23,128 nt of DNA from a virus: the IMG/VR virus record IMGVR_UViG_3300009526_001064, positions 1 to 23,128 of that record; one strand, written 5' to 3'. Positions within the stretch are counted from its first letter, which is position 1. Every line of letters starts with the position of its first letter. Made by a program: the position numbers and the translations under genes. Shown piece after piece: positions 1 to 6,820 of the stretch. The notes beneath the pieces are model-generated. The model did not search any database. It worked only from the letters and a program-made list of their open reading frames with translations, and was not told the origin of the DNA.

Positions 1-1
1 A

Positions 2-580
2 AACGTGCATAACAACGAAGGTGTTCAATACGCAGAACCCAAACTCAAGATGATGGGCATTGAGGCTATCAAGTCTTCGACACCTGAGGTTGTTCGTAAT
101 AAGTTCAAAGAGATCTTTCGTGTGATCATAGAAGGAACCGAACTGGATGTTCAGAAGTTCATAAGGGATTTCAGAACAGAGTTTAAGTCTCTACCACCAG
201 AGTCTGTAGCATTTCCTAGAGGTGTGAGTGATGTGGGTAAGTGGGAGTCTAAACAAGATATATACTTAAAAGGAACACCAATACACGTGCGTGGGTCTTT
301 ACTATACAACAAAGCTATCAAAGACAACTCACTTGAACGCAAGTACGAAACTATCAAGAACGGTGAGAAGATTAAGTTTATCTACTTACGCAAGCCAAAC
401 CCTATTAAGGAAAATATAATATCCTTTCCAGCGGTTTTACCTACAGAAATGCACTTGCATAAGTATGTAGATTATGATATAATGTTTGGGAAGACATTCG
501 TAGAACCCTTAAAGTTTATTCTAGACGCTATAGGGTGGAGTGTAGAACCAAGAGCAACGCTAGAAGACTTCTTTGGATGA
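2..580 (+). CDS. 43: DNA polymerase, family B, T4 gp43-like (C-terminal part)
   Basis: This is the 3' end of a replicative family-B DNA polymerase; the reading frame is open to the left edge, so about 190 C-terminal residues are visible and the true start lies outside the window. The segment runs through the thumb region: near the start it reads [20 protein letters not shown], a stretch typical of T4-like gp43, and it ends with a region around [20 protein letters not shown], a C-terminal tail shared by gp43 proteins of marine T4-like phages (in T4-type systems this tail contacts the sliding clamp). The polymerase and exonuclease catalytic motifs would lie upstream and cannot be checked. The GTG at position 5 is an internal Val codon, not a start. 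The stop overlaps the start of the next gene, suggesting translational coupling. Confidence 0.88.
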   Translation, partial: NVHNNEGVQYAEPKLKMMGIEAIKSSTPEVVRNKFKEIFRVIIEGTELDVQKFIRDFRTEFKSLPPESVAFPRGVSDVGKWESKQDIYLKGTPIHVRGSLLYNKAIKDNSLERKYETIKNGEKIKFIYLRKPNPIKENIISFPAVLPTEMHLHKYVDYDIMFGKTFVEPLKFILDAIGWSVEPRATLEDFFG

Positions 581-1527
581 TGTATTCAGTAACTATATTT
601 GAGAGTCAATATGATAATCAGACTCATCGTACATTAGATTTCGATGAGTGGGATAAGTTTGAGAAGTTTCTATATAAACTATCAGAAAGACCTCTGGAAG
701 GAAAGAAAAATGCTGAACTTATTTCACCCGCTATATATCAGGATGGCACGACTAGATCCAATAAAAATGTATTGCGGTGGGCAAGTTGGTGTGCTGTTGA
801 CGTTGATGATCACACATTTGAAGGGGATCTAAAAGATGAACTTATTAGGCTTTATGGTGACTACTATTTTGTTTGCTATTCTACTGCAAGCAGTAAGCAT
901 GGTTTACCAAAGTTTAGGTTATGCTTCCCAACTAGAACGCCTATCGAAAAAGAGTCTATCAAACATTTCTGGTTTGCACTCAACTCCGAACTCAATTCGA
1001 TTGGAGATAAACAAACTAAAGACTTATCTAGAATGTATTATGTCCCTGCTACGTACAATGGTGCTTTCAACTTTATTTTTACTAATACTGGCGGTAGCCA
1101 CATAAATCCTACAGAGCTAATGTCCAAGTGGGAGTATAGCGAAAAGAAAGATAGCAAGAACTTCATGGATCGTCTACCTGAGGAATGGCAGAGACAGATC
1201 CTAGACTATCGTAAAGATAAAATGACTAACACTAATGTTGTCTGGTCAGGGTATGAGGATTGTCCATTCGTTAACAAGAGACTTGTAAAAGACTTTAAGA
1301 ACATTGCCCATATTGACAATAGCGGTAGATATGCTATGATCTATAAGATAATGGTATCGATAGCAAGCAACGCTGTTGGTAAACAGTATGCTATTACTGC
1401 CAATGAAATCGAAACATTGTGTAGGCAGTTAGATTCTGAAACTGGTAATCGATATGAGAGTCGGCCTCTTCATGTAGAGGCTAATAACGCTTTAGAGTAT
1501 GCGTATAAGAATGGAGTTATATCATGA
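577..1527 (+). CDS. Primase-polymerase (AEP)-like protein
   Basis: A 316-residue protein if started at the ATG at 577, which overlaps the polymerase stop (ATGA); the frame stays open up to 535 but that extension runs inside the polymerase gene. Visible motifs fit the archaeo-eukaryotic primase superfamily: a hydrophobic strand ending in D75-V-D77-D (metal-binding motif I), S106-K-H108 followed by P111 and R114 (motif II), and D149-L-S-R152 before a Y-x-P (motif III-like). The C-terminal half (about 190-316) is unassigned and may be a helical accessory domain. Position directly after the replicative polymerase supports a role in priming. T4 itself uses a TOPRIM-type primase (gp61), so if the reading is right this is a different solution. 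Family assignment rests on motif spacing by eye; alternatives are a plasmid-type replication protein or an inactive relative. Confidence 0.55.
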   Translation: MMYSVTIFESQYDNQTHRTLDFDEWDKFEKFLYKLSERPLEGKKNAELISPAIYQDGTTRSNKNVLRWASWCAVDVDDHTFEGDLKDELIRLYGDYYFVCYSTASSKHGLPKFRLCFPTRTPIEKESIKHFWFALNSELNSIGDKQTKDLSRMYYVPATYNGAFNFIFTNTGGSHINPTELMSKWEYSEKKDSKNFMDRLPEEWQRQILDYRKDKMTNTNVVWSGYEDCPFVNKRLVKDFKNIAHIDNSGRYAMIYKIMVSIASNAVGKQYAITANEIETLCRQLDSETGNRYESRPLHVEANNALEYAYKNGVIS

Positions 1528-1793
1528 GCACTTTACTTGAGTTCTTGGACTCAGACAATGATAAGGTAGGAAACTTTCCAGAAAAGGAATGGGTCAATAT
1601 GCCTGAGTTCGTATCTGAAAAGGTAGAGCCATATGCGAAGGTCATTGTTCGTTTTGATAATGAACAGGACTTGAAAGAGTTTTCTGAAATGATTGGTCAG
1701 AAGGTTAATGTTAAAACAAAAAGTATCTGGCACCCACAACTAGATCGTGGTAAGAACGGTGGCTTACGTTGGGTAGAAAATGACAAGTCTTAA
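1524..1793 (+). CDS. Small conserved phage protein, unknown function
   Basis: An 89-residue acidic protein starting with an ATGA overlap on the preceding stop and preceded by a good ribosome binding site (GGAG at 1513-1516, 7 bases before ATG). The central part, about residues 37-70, has a pattern seen in many phage proteins: a beta-strand AKVIVRFDNEQDLKEF, then a helix, then TKSIWHPQLD. I recognise this as a recurring small phage domain, commonly found near DNA methyltransferases or ParB-like proteins, but know no assigned function. Here it sits directly before an adenine methyltransferase and overlaps it by 14 bases, so the two are probably co-translated. Confidence 0.75.
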   Translation: MSTLLEFLDSDNDKVGNFPEKEWVNMPEFVSEKVEPYAKVIVRFDNEQDLKEFSEMIGQKVNVKTKSIWHPQLDRGKNGGLRWVENDKS

Positions 1794-2286
1794 CATACTT
1801 AAACAACTTAGCAATACCGCTGAGAGTGATGAGTGTTATACCCCGTCTGATCAGGTCCACCCTTTGTTGGAATACTTGGACAAGGATAAGACTTACTACG
1901 AAGCAACCAGTGGAAAGAGTTCTAACATACTTGACGGTTTCAACAAATACGGTTATAATATAGTTGGATCGGATGAGAAAGACTTCTTTGATTGTACGGT
2001 AACCGATGTATACGATGGCATCATAACAAATCCACCATACAGTTTGAAAGACAAGTTCATCAAGCACTGCTATGATCTAGGTAAGCCATTCGCATTGTTC
2101 TTACCTGTTGCGTCATTCCAAGGTAAAAGACGTGGACAAATGTTTATGGAGCATGGTATGTCTGCACTGGTTTATAATAATCGTGTGGACTTTACTGGTG
2201 GTGGTTCTCCTATGTTTGGTAACGCTTGGTTTATACATGGGTTCCTACCACCGAATACAATCTATTGGGTAAATAATCCGAAATGA
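1780..2286 (+). CDS. DNA N6-adenine methyltransferase-like protein
   Basis: A 168-residue protein with the two landmarks of amino-methyltransferases: an S-adenosylmethionine-binding motif I region (Y-E-A-T-S-G at about 40-45, followed by GSDEKDFF at 63-70) and a catalytic NPPY at 84-87 followed by SLKDKFIKH. The order (SAM site before NPPY) fits gamma/beta-like adenine methyltransferases of small phage type. No obvious target recognition domain is present; at this length it is close to a bare catalytic core. It could protect phage DNA from host restriction or act in regulation. It overlaps both neighbours (14 bases upstream, ATGA downstream), placing it in the polymerase-proximal operon. An RNA or protein substrate cannot be excluded. 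Confidence 0.75.
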   Translation: MTSLNILKQLSNTAESDECYTPSDQVHPLLEYLDKDKTYYEATSGKSSNILDGFNKYGYNIVGSDEKDFFDCTVTDVYDGIITNPPYSLKDKFIKHCYDLGKPFALFLPVASFQGKRRGQMFMEHGMSALVYNNRVDFTGGGSPMFGNAWFIHGFLPPNTIYWVNNPK

Positions 2287-2918
2287 GTTCCCTACAAAAA
2301 CATCACATAGTTCCCATATACAAGTGTAAAGAACTAGGACTGACAACCAGTTATAAGATTGGTTGGAAAGAGTTTTATTTCAAAGAAAACATGGTAGAAG
2401 TATCAATACTAGATCATGCTTACATACATAATGGATATGGAAATAGTGACCTAGAACCATTGCTAAAAGTATGTAATCCACCACAATGGGTAATAGACAT
2501 GATACCACTAGGGGATAAGAGAGATCGGCTAGCCGCAGTAATCCTTGCAAAAGGAGAGATGGATGGAATAGATATATCTGGTGAGAATAATCCAAGGTGG
2601 AAGGGTGGTGTATGGGCTAATGATCCAGTGGCATGGAGAAAGGCATATAGAAAAACACCAGAGCAAAAAGCACAACAGAAGGTATATAAGCAAACACCAA
2701 AGTATAAAGCACAACAGAAAGCATATAATGATGCACGTAGAGAAACACCAGAATATAAAGCACGACAGAAAGCATATATGAGGGTTTATGATAAGAAACG
2801 TAGAGAAACACCAGAGTATAAAGCACGAAAGAAAGCATATCAAAAGGCATATAAGCTTAGAAAGAAGTTAGAGAAAGAAAAAGGGACAGGTGATTTGTCG
2901 GCGTTTTATGAAAAATAA
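2283..2918 (+). CDS. HNH/NUMOD-type endonuclease with basic C-terminal repeats
   Basis: A 211-residue protein. The N-terminus carries a double-histidine KHHIVPIYK (H7, H8) with further histidines at 45 and 49 in ILDHAYIH, an arrangement found in phage HNH endonucleases where a D-H-A-x-x-H helix completes the metal site. Residues 99-109 (SGENNPRWKGG) match the NUMOD3 DNA-binding motif of homing endonucleases. The C-terminal half (124-186) is four copies of a 12-residue basic unit of the form xTPEYKARQKAY, followed by a K/R-rich tail. This is probably a free-standing homing endonuclease that nicks or cuts related phage genomes. Its last codons (from 2856) share sequence with the end of the methyltransferase gene at 4447-4494, so the 3' end was involved in the rearrangement described under the direct repeats. 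Starts with ATGA overlap on the methyltransferase stop. Confidence 0.72.
   Translation: MSSLQKHHIVPIYKCKELGLTTSYKIGWKEFYFKENMVEVSILDHAYIHNGYGNSDLEPLLKVCNPPQWVIDMIPLGDKRDRLAAVILAKGEMDGIDISGENNPRWKGGVWANDPVAWRKAYRKTPEQKAQQKVYKQTPKYKAQQKAYNDARRETPEYKARQKAYMRVYDKKRRETPEYKARKKAYQKAYKLRKKLEKEKGTGDLSAFYEK
2652..2840 (+). repeat. Degenerate tandem repeat inside the HNH gene
   Basis: Four diverged copies of a 36-base unit coding for a 12-residue Lys/Arg-rich peptide (x-T-P-E-Y-K-A-x-Q-K-A-Y), with spacers of 1, 5 and 9 residues between copies. At DNA level the motif 'ccagartataaagcac' recurs. The predicted product is a basic, probably helical, DNA-contacting arm. Confidence 0.8.
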
Positions 2919-2953
2919 ATATCCCATATATGTGGTCTCAAAGAATCGTTGGG
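2856..2953 (+). repeat. Direct repeat, left copy (bracketing the R-M module)
   Basis: This block matches 4447-4536 in the same orientation. The first 18 bases (2856-2873) are identical to 4447-4464, the middle diverges in sequence and length, and the last 46 bases (2908-2953) match 4491-4536 with one mismatch. The 46-base part is a copy of the first codons of the glycosyltransferase gene at 4491. It places the nuclease-methyltransferase pair between two copies of the same site. Confidence 0.92.
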
Positions 2954-2970
2954 GGTTGACATCAAGTTAA
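2908..2970 (+). pseudogene. Orphan 5' fragment of the glycosyltransferase gene
   Basis: Twenty codons from ATG at 2908: the first 15 encode the same residues (MKNKYPIYVVSKNRW) as the start of the glycosyltransferase at 4491; the frame then leaves homology and stops at 2968-2970, in the -35/spacer region of the promoter at 2956. It overlaps the last codons of the HNH gene in another frame. It looks like a vestige left when the module to its right was inserted. Confidence 0.85.
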
Positions 2971-2984
2971 ACTTATGATATCTT
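2956..2984 (+). promoter_or_regulatory. Sigma70-like (early-type) promoter of the R-M module
   Basis: A perfect -35 box TTGACA (2956-2961), 17-base spacer and TATCTT (2979-2984). The 14 bases after the -10 (ATAAGAATAACAAG, 2985-2998) are identical to those after the promoter at 17679, and all three promoters of this type in the window (2956, 17679, 18721) begin TTGACATnA and lead to an A(A/T)TCGT just before the start region. It lies 34 bases before the nuclease start. Confidence 0.82.
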
Positions 2985-3017
2985 ATAAGAATAACAAGAC
3001 AGAAAGCGAATCGTATT

Positions 3018-3533
3018 ATGAATAGTATCGAAAAAATTATTACTCCACTGTTGGAAAAACTTGCTGGAAGAGTTGAAGACAAATGGTATGGATCTAAATA
3101 TGAGGTAGTTAAAGCGGCGGCAATGACACCTAAAGGTGATTTTGGAGAAGAGGTTACTGCTACATTGATAAAAGAACTCATTGGTATGAGTGCTAAAATC
3201 ATCAACGGTGGTAAAGGAGAATTTGATATCATCACTAATTCTGGTATTAAATTTGAGAACAAACTTGCTACTGAAGATACTAGTGGTGGGTTTCAGTTCA
3301 ATGGAATAAAAAAAGATGTAGTATATGATTATGTATTTGGTCTTGGTGTTTCTCCAAATGATTTATGGTTTGGTATTTGGAGTAAAAAAGAGACAGAAAA
3401 TTTAACCGTTTCTATGACCAAAGATGGTTCTGATAGCTTTAAACTATCTGCAAGAAAAGCTTCTGGTGCTAAATATCCTTTACTTCCTTTAACACCAGAA
3501 AACTTTAAAAGAGAGGTATCAAAAATTGTCTAG
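3018..3533 (+). CDS. PD-(D/E)XK-type nuclease, probable restriction endonuclease
   Basis: A 171-residue protein, unrecognised by name. It shows an N-terminal GDFGEE (40-45) on a helix, then D70 in GEFDII, then E80-N-K82 in KFENK; this D-x(9)-E-x-K spacing is the PD-(D/E)XK nuclease signature. The gene directly precedes and overlaps by 8 bases an adenine methyltransferase, the classic arrangement of a type II restriction-modification pair, which is the main reason to call it a restriction enzyme. It is transcribed from its own promoter. By hand count all 21 Lys codons are AAA, against 17 AAG to 7 AAA in the glycosyltransferase gene downstream, a sign that the module has a different history. 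It could also be a replication/repair nuclease or a homing-type nuclease. Confidence 0.68.
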   Translation: MNSIEKIITPLLEKLAGRVEDKWYGSKYEVVKAAAMTPKGDFGEEVTATLIKELIGMSAKIINGGKGEFDIITNSGIKFENKLATEDTSGGFQFNGIKKDVVYDYVFGLGVSPNDLWFGIWSKKETENLTVSMTKDGSDSFKLSARKASGAKYPLLPLTPENFKREVSKIV

Positions 3534-4494
3534 TGCATGGGATGGATTGGTAAATAACAAACAAAAAACTGAGTTACCACATTATGCAATAAATAAAAGT
3601 TTACCCGCTGATAGTTATTTCACTTCATCGAAAACGGCTAAAAGATGCATTGATATTGCAAATTTGGTAATACCAGATAATACTTTTACCTATATCGAAC
3701 CATCTGCTGGCGAAGGATCGTTCTATAACCTATTACCAAATAGTTCTCGTATAGGTATAGAATTGTATGATCGTAAAAGACCAGAATATATACAAGCAGA
3801 TTACTTAACATGGTATCCCAAAGAAAATAATAATTATGTTGTTATAGGTAATCCACCTTTTGGTGTTAGGGGCGCAACGGCTCTCGCATTTATTAATCGT
3901 TCTCTATTATTTGCAGACTATGTAGCATTTATTCTACCCATGTCGTTTCATAGTAATGGTAAAGGTAGTAACATGAAACGAGTCACAAATGGTCATTTGA
4001 TTCATTCAGAAGTCCTTTATGGCGAATCATTCTTTTCCCCAGACAATAATAAAGAAATTAAAGTCAACACGCTATTTCAAGTATGGAAAAAGGGAGAAGG
4101 GGAAGGGATATTCCCAGATTATGATATATCAGAGTATGCCGATATATATACTGTCTGTTCGTCACCAAATAGGTTATGCGGATTAGAAAAAATAGGGACA
4201 TATGATTTTTATGTTTCATCATCATATTTTGGCGAAACTCTTCCAACAGTATATGATTTTACAGATGTAAAATATGGTTCTGGTTATGGTGTTATCTTAA
4301 AAAAGAGTAAAAAAGATATTATTAATAAATTAAAAGATATGGAATGGAATAAGTATGCTTCATTAGCAACTAACAGTTGCAAACATATTCGTAAATATTC
4401 TATAGAGAAATGTTTACATGATCTTGGATATGGTAGCATTAGAATACTTAGAAAGAAGTTAGAGCGACAAGGTAATCTGAATGCGTTTTTATGA
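3526..4494 (+). CDS. DNA N6-adenine methyltransferase (type II R-M-like)
   Basis: A 322-residue protein beginning at TTG 3526 (no ATG or GTG in frame nearby; GAGAGG about 9 bases upstream). Motif I is EPSAGEG (58-64), the catalytic motif is NPPF (109-112) and is followed by a hydrophobic strand, YVAFILPMSF. The remaining roughly 190 residues probably hold target recognition. With the preceding nuclease this reads as a type II restriction-modification pair. Lys codons are almost all AAA until the last codons: 'cttagaaagaagttagag' at 4447-4464, with two AAG codons, is shared with the end of the HNH gene. So the C-terminal tail (LRKKLE...NLNAF) is probably native phage sequence joined to the imported body. 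The stop overlaps the glycosyltransferase start (ATGA). Confidence 0.8.
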   Translation: MSSAWDGLVNNKQKTELPHYAINKSLPADSYFTSSKTAKRCIDIANLVIPDNTFTYIEPSAGEGSFYNLLPNSSRIGIELYDRKRPEYIQADYLTWYPKENNNYVVIGNPPFGVRGATALAFINRSLLFADYVAFILPMSFHSNGKGSNMKRVTNGHLIHSEVLYGESFFSPDNNKEIKVNTLFQVWKKGEGEGIFPDYDISEYADIYTVCSSPNRLCGLEKIGTYDFYVSSSYFGETLPTVYDFTDVKYGSGYGVILKKSKKDIINKLKDMEWNKYASLATNSCKHIRKYSIEKCLHDLGYGSIRILRKKLERQGNLNAFL

Positions 4495-4536
4495 AAAATA
4501 AGTATCCCATATATGTGGTCTCAAAGAATCGTTGGG
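4447..4536 (+). repeat. Direct repeat, right copy (bracketing the R-M module)
   Basis: Counterpart of 2856-2953: 18 identical bases at the left end, a diverged middle, then a 46-base segment with a single mismatch. The right copy lies in functional context, spanning the methyltransferase 3' end and the first codons of the intact glycosyltransferase, so it is the likely original locus. Confidence 0.92.
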
Positions 4537-5396
4537 ATCAATGTAAGACCGCTGAACTTCTTGACAGACTTTCGGTGGACTATCATATTGTGGTTGAGGA
4601 AGATCAACTAGATAAGTATGCTGAATACCATGACAGAGACAAACTCCTAACCCTTGATGGAAGTTACTTAGACTATTACGATACGTGTGATGATCTGGGT
4701 CAGAGTAAGAGTAAGGGTCCGGGAGCGGCTAGAAACTTTGCGTGGGAGCATTCTACTACAACGTATGGTGCCAAGTGTCATTGGGTTATGGATGATAACA
4801 TCTACGACTTTCACAGACTAAACAATAATGTAAAGGCCGCTGTAAGAACTATGGCATGGTTCAGAGCCATGGAAGACTTCTGTGACAGATACTCCAACGT
4901 AGCAATCGCTGGTCCTAACTATAGTAAGTTCTGTAAGGCAACCGATAAGGTTCCACCACTTATCTTCAATACAAGAATATACTCATGTCTCCTAATCCGT
5001 AATGATATTCCTTACAGATGGCGTGGACGATATAATGAAGATACCGATTTATCTTTAAGAGCATTGAAAGATGGTTGGTGTACAATACAGTTCAATGCAT
5101 TCCTAGCAGACAAGGGAACAACCCAACGAACTATTGGTGGTAATGATAAAGAGTTTTATGCTGAAGAAGGCACACTACCTAAGTCAGAGATGCTAAAAGA
5201 AATGCACCCTGATGTTACTGAGGTTGTTTGGAAGTTTAATAGATGGCACCACCATGTGGACTATAGACCATTTAAGAAGAACTATTTAAAAGAAGTTGAT
5301 AATGTCTTGTATGCTAAAGATCCAGAGTATGGAATGAAGCTTATAGATATTGGCAGAGAGAACATTGGTAGACGTGCTATTGATGATAGAATATAG
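4491..5396 (+). CDS. TET-associated-type glycosyltransferase (phage DNA base glycosylation family)
   Basis: A 301-residue GT-A-like glycosyltransferase. Visible landmarks are the N-terminal strand YPIYVVSKNRW (5-15), G-A-A-R81-N-F-A-W with the following helix, HWVMDDN (97-103) as the DxD-like nucleotide-sugar/metal site, GPNY (141-144), RIYSCLLI (162-169), and YNEDTDLSLR (181-190), with R-W-H-H-H near 247-254. This set matches what I know as the TET/JBP-associated glycosyltransferase family of phages, proposed and in some cases shown to glycosylate hydroxymethylated pyrimidines in phage DNA. Donor sugar and base cannot be read from sequence. No clear TET/JBP oxygenase is in the window, although several other 2OG-Fe(II) oxygenases are. 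The start of this gene is duplicated at 2908. Followed after 11 bases by a phosphoribosyltransferase. Confidence 0.78.
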   Translation: MKNKYPIYVVSKNRWDQCKTAELLDRLSVDYHIVVEEDQLDKYAEYHDRDKLLTLDGSYLDYYDTCDDLGQSKSKGPGAARNFAWEHSTTTYGAKCHWVMDDNIYDFHRLNNNVKAAVRTMAWFRAMEDFCDRYSNVAIAGPNYSKFCKATDKVPPLIFNTRIYSCLLIRNDIPYRWRGRYNEDTDLSLRALKDGWCTIQFNAFLADKGTTQRTIGGNDKEFYAEEGTLPKSEMLKEMHPDVTEVVWKFNRWHHHVDYRPFKKNYLKEVDNVLYAKDPEYGMKLIDIGRENIGRRAIDDRI

Positions 5397-5407
5397 GGAA
5401 AACAATA

Positions 5408-5857
5408 ATGCCGTATGATCCAGATGCTAGTTTATTTCAAATGGGAGATTTTACTAGCCACGCAGGGCTACCACTCAAATGGAAACTAGAGTGTGATGCT
5501 ATTACAGACGAAGAGTGGCGGTGCCTAGCAAAGATGATTATGGATTATCAGGATCATCCATTTAGTAAGGCAGTCGGCATACCACGTGGTGGAGTTAAAC
5601 TAGCAGAGGCACTGAACGAATATGCTTCTGGTGATGATACCGACTTCCCATTAATATGTGATGATGTGTTCACTACTGGAACTAGTATGATAGATTTCAT
5701 TAAAGAAAAATTTCCTACTTTTACTCAAGGTATGGGTTATAGGTGGGTAGTGTTTGCACGTAAACCTAGTAACGTTCAACCTTTTTATACACGTGCTTTA
5801 TTCACGATGCCTGAGATTACGGCAGAAAGATATAAGATAGTTGATAAGAAGAAGTAG
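5408..5857 (+). CDS. Phosphoribosyltransferase-fold protein
   Basis: A 149-residue type I phosphoribosyltransferase-like protein with a strong ribosome binding site (AGGGAAAA) before ATG. The PRPP-binding loop is ICDDVFTTGTSM (83-94) and an upstream GIPRGG (57-62) matches the pyrophosphate-loop region of the family. The N-terminal part (FQMGDFTSHAGLPLKWKLEC) is typical of a phage group of such proteins. The substrate is unknown: orotate, a nucleobase or a hypermodification intermediate are possible. Lying between a probable DNA glycosyltransferase and KDO synthase, it may serve nucleotide salvage or base modification, but this is only context. Confidence 0.8.
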   Translation: MPYDPDASLFQMGDFTSHAGLPLKWKLECDAITDEEWRCLAKMIMDYQDHPFSKAVGIPRGGVKLAEALNEYASGDDTDFPLICDDVFTTGTSMIDFIKEKFPTFTQGMGYRWVVFARKPSNVQPFYTRALFTMPEITAERYKIVDKKK

Positions 5858-5858
5858 C

Positions 5859-6053
5859 TTGACTAAACTGAAAAAACGTGTTACACTATTTAAAGGACAT
5901 TACCTTCAGTTAAGAAAAGAAGGTGTTAGATTATACGGCAGAGACCAATCGCACTTAGCATACTATTCAAAGTATAGTAAGTTTAACTGCTTTTGGTGGG
6001 CCGTTTCAAACTCTCGTACTCACGAGTTAGATGGAAGATATAGACAATGGTAA
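5859..6053 (+). CDS. Small basic protein, unknown function
   Basis: A 64-residue protein if started at TTG 5859 just after the preceding stop (an in-frame TTG at 5841 would overlap that gene). It is rich in Lys/Arg and aromatic residues (KFNCFWWAVSNSR in the middle). It ends seven bases inside the KDO-8-phosphate synthase gene, and the tight packing supports it being real. No family recognised; it might be a small nucleic-acid-binding protein. The uncommon TTG start lowers confidence. Confidence 0.5.
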   Translation: MTKLKKRVTLFKGHYLQLRKEGVRLYGRDQSHLAYYSKYSKFNCFWWAVSNSRTHELDGRYRQW

Positions 6054-6820
6054 GGATTATTGCTGGCCCATGCCAACACGAATCTCTTGAACAATCTTTA
6101 GAGATAGCAAGACACTGTGCTGATGTGTGCTACAAGTATAGCGTAGACTATGTATTCAAGGCTAGTTATGATAAGGCTAACAGAACTCATATTTCTGGAG
6201 AGCGTGGATGGGGTATTTGTGATACTCTTATAGATTTCTTTACTATGAAAAAAGAAATGCATGATCTTAAGATACTCACTGATGTTCATGACAAACTAGA
6301 CATAGATCAAATCAGTGATGAGAAGTGTGTTGATATCTTACAGATACCAGCATTTCTAAGTAGACAGACAGATCTTATTCAAAGAGCGTGTGAGACTGAT
6401 ATGATTGTCAATATTAAGAAAGGTCAGTTCATGGCTCCTTGGGATATTCAAGGTATTCTTAGTAAGACAGAGGGAGCCAAAGAAGTTTGGATAACTGAGA
6501 GGGGTACAAGTTTTGGGTATGGACGTTTGGTTAATGATTTCACTGGGATGCTTGATAATCTCAGTGCGCTTGGTGATAGATTTGTATACGATGTTACGCA
6601 CTCAGTCCAACTCCCAAGCTCAGAAGGAACCTCATCTGGGGGGAACCGTTCTTATGTTCCTTCTCTTTGCAGGGCTGGCTCTGCTCTTGGGGTTCAAAGC
6701 TTTTTTTTAGAAGTGCATCCAGACCCTGACAACGCACCATCAGATGGACCGAATATGTTAAAACTAGAAGATTTTGAAGGAGTCGTAGATGACATTATCA
6801 GCTATTCTTATACCCGCTAG
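6047..6820 (+). CDS. kdsA: 3-deoxy-8-phosphooctulonate (KDO-8-phosphate) synthase
   Basis: Condenses phosphoenolpyruvate with D-arabinose 5-phosphate to KDO-8-phosphate, the first committed step of KDO synthesis for the inner core of lipopolysaccharide. The 257-residue TIM-barrel protein has the family motifs IAGPC (5-9), FKASYDKANR (37-46), TDVH (78-81), QIPAFLSRQTDL (99-110), VNIKKGQF (121-128), TERG, DVTHSVQ (182-188) and HPDPDNAPSDGPN (224-236). Cys9, His185, Glu222 and Asp233 are all present, which are the ligands of the metal-dependent class of the enzyme; the non-metal class (E. coli) has Asn in place of this Cys. Overlaps the preceding small gene and, by 32 bases, the CMP-KDO synthetase gene. 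All signature motifs are intact, so it is likely active. Confidence 0.95.
   Translation: MVRIIAGPCQHESLEQSLEIARHCADVCYKYSVDYVFKASYDKANRTHISGERGWGICDTLIDFFTMKKEMHDLKILTDVHDKLDIDQISDEKCVDILQIPAFLSRQTDLIQRACETDMIVNIKKGQFMAPWDIQGILSKTEGAKEVWITERGTSFGYGRLVNDFTGMLDNLSALGDRFVYDVTHSVQLPSSEGTSSGGNRSYVPSLCRAGSALGVQSFFLEVHPDPDNAPSDGPNMLKLEDFEGVVDDIISYSYTR

Noticed and set aside
535-576. Longer start for the primase-like gene
   Set aside because: The extension lies wholly within the polymerase gene, and the ATG at 577 forms the ATGA overlap used repeatedly in this genome.
2529-2843. Minus-strand open frame opposite the HNH repeat region
   Set aside because: It is the antisense shadow of the repetitive Lys-rich codons, giving an implausible Cys/Phe/Leu-rich product, and has no ribosome binding site.
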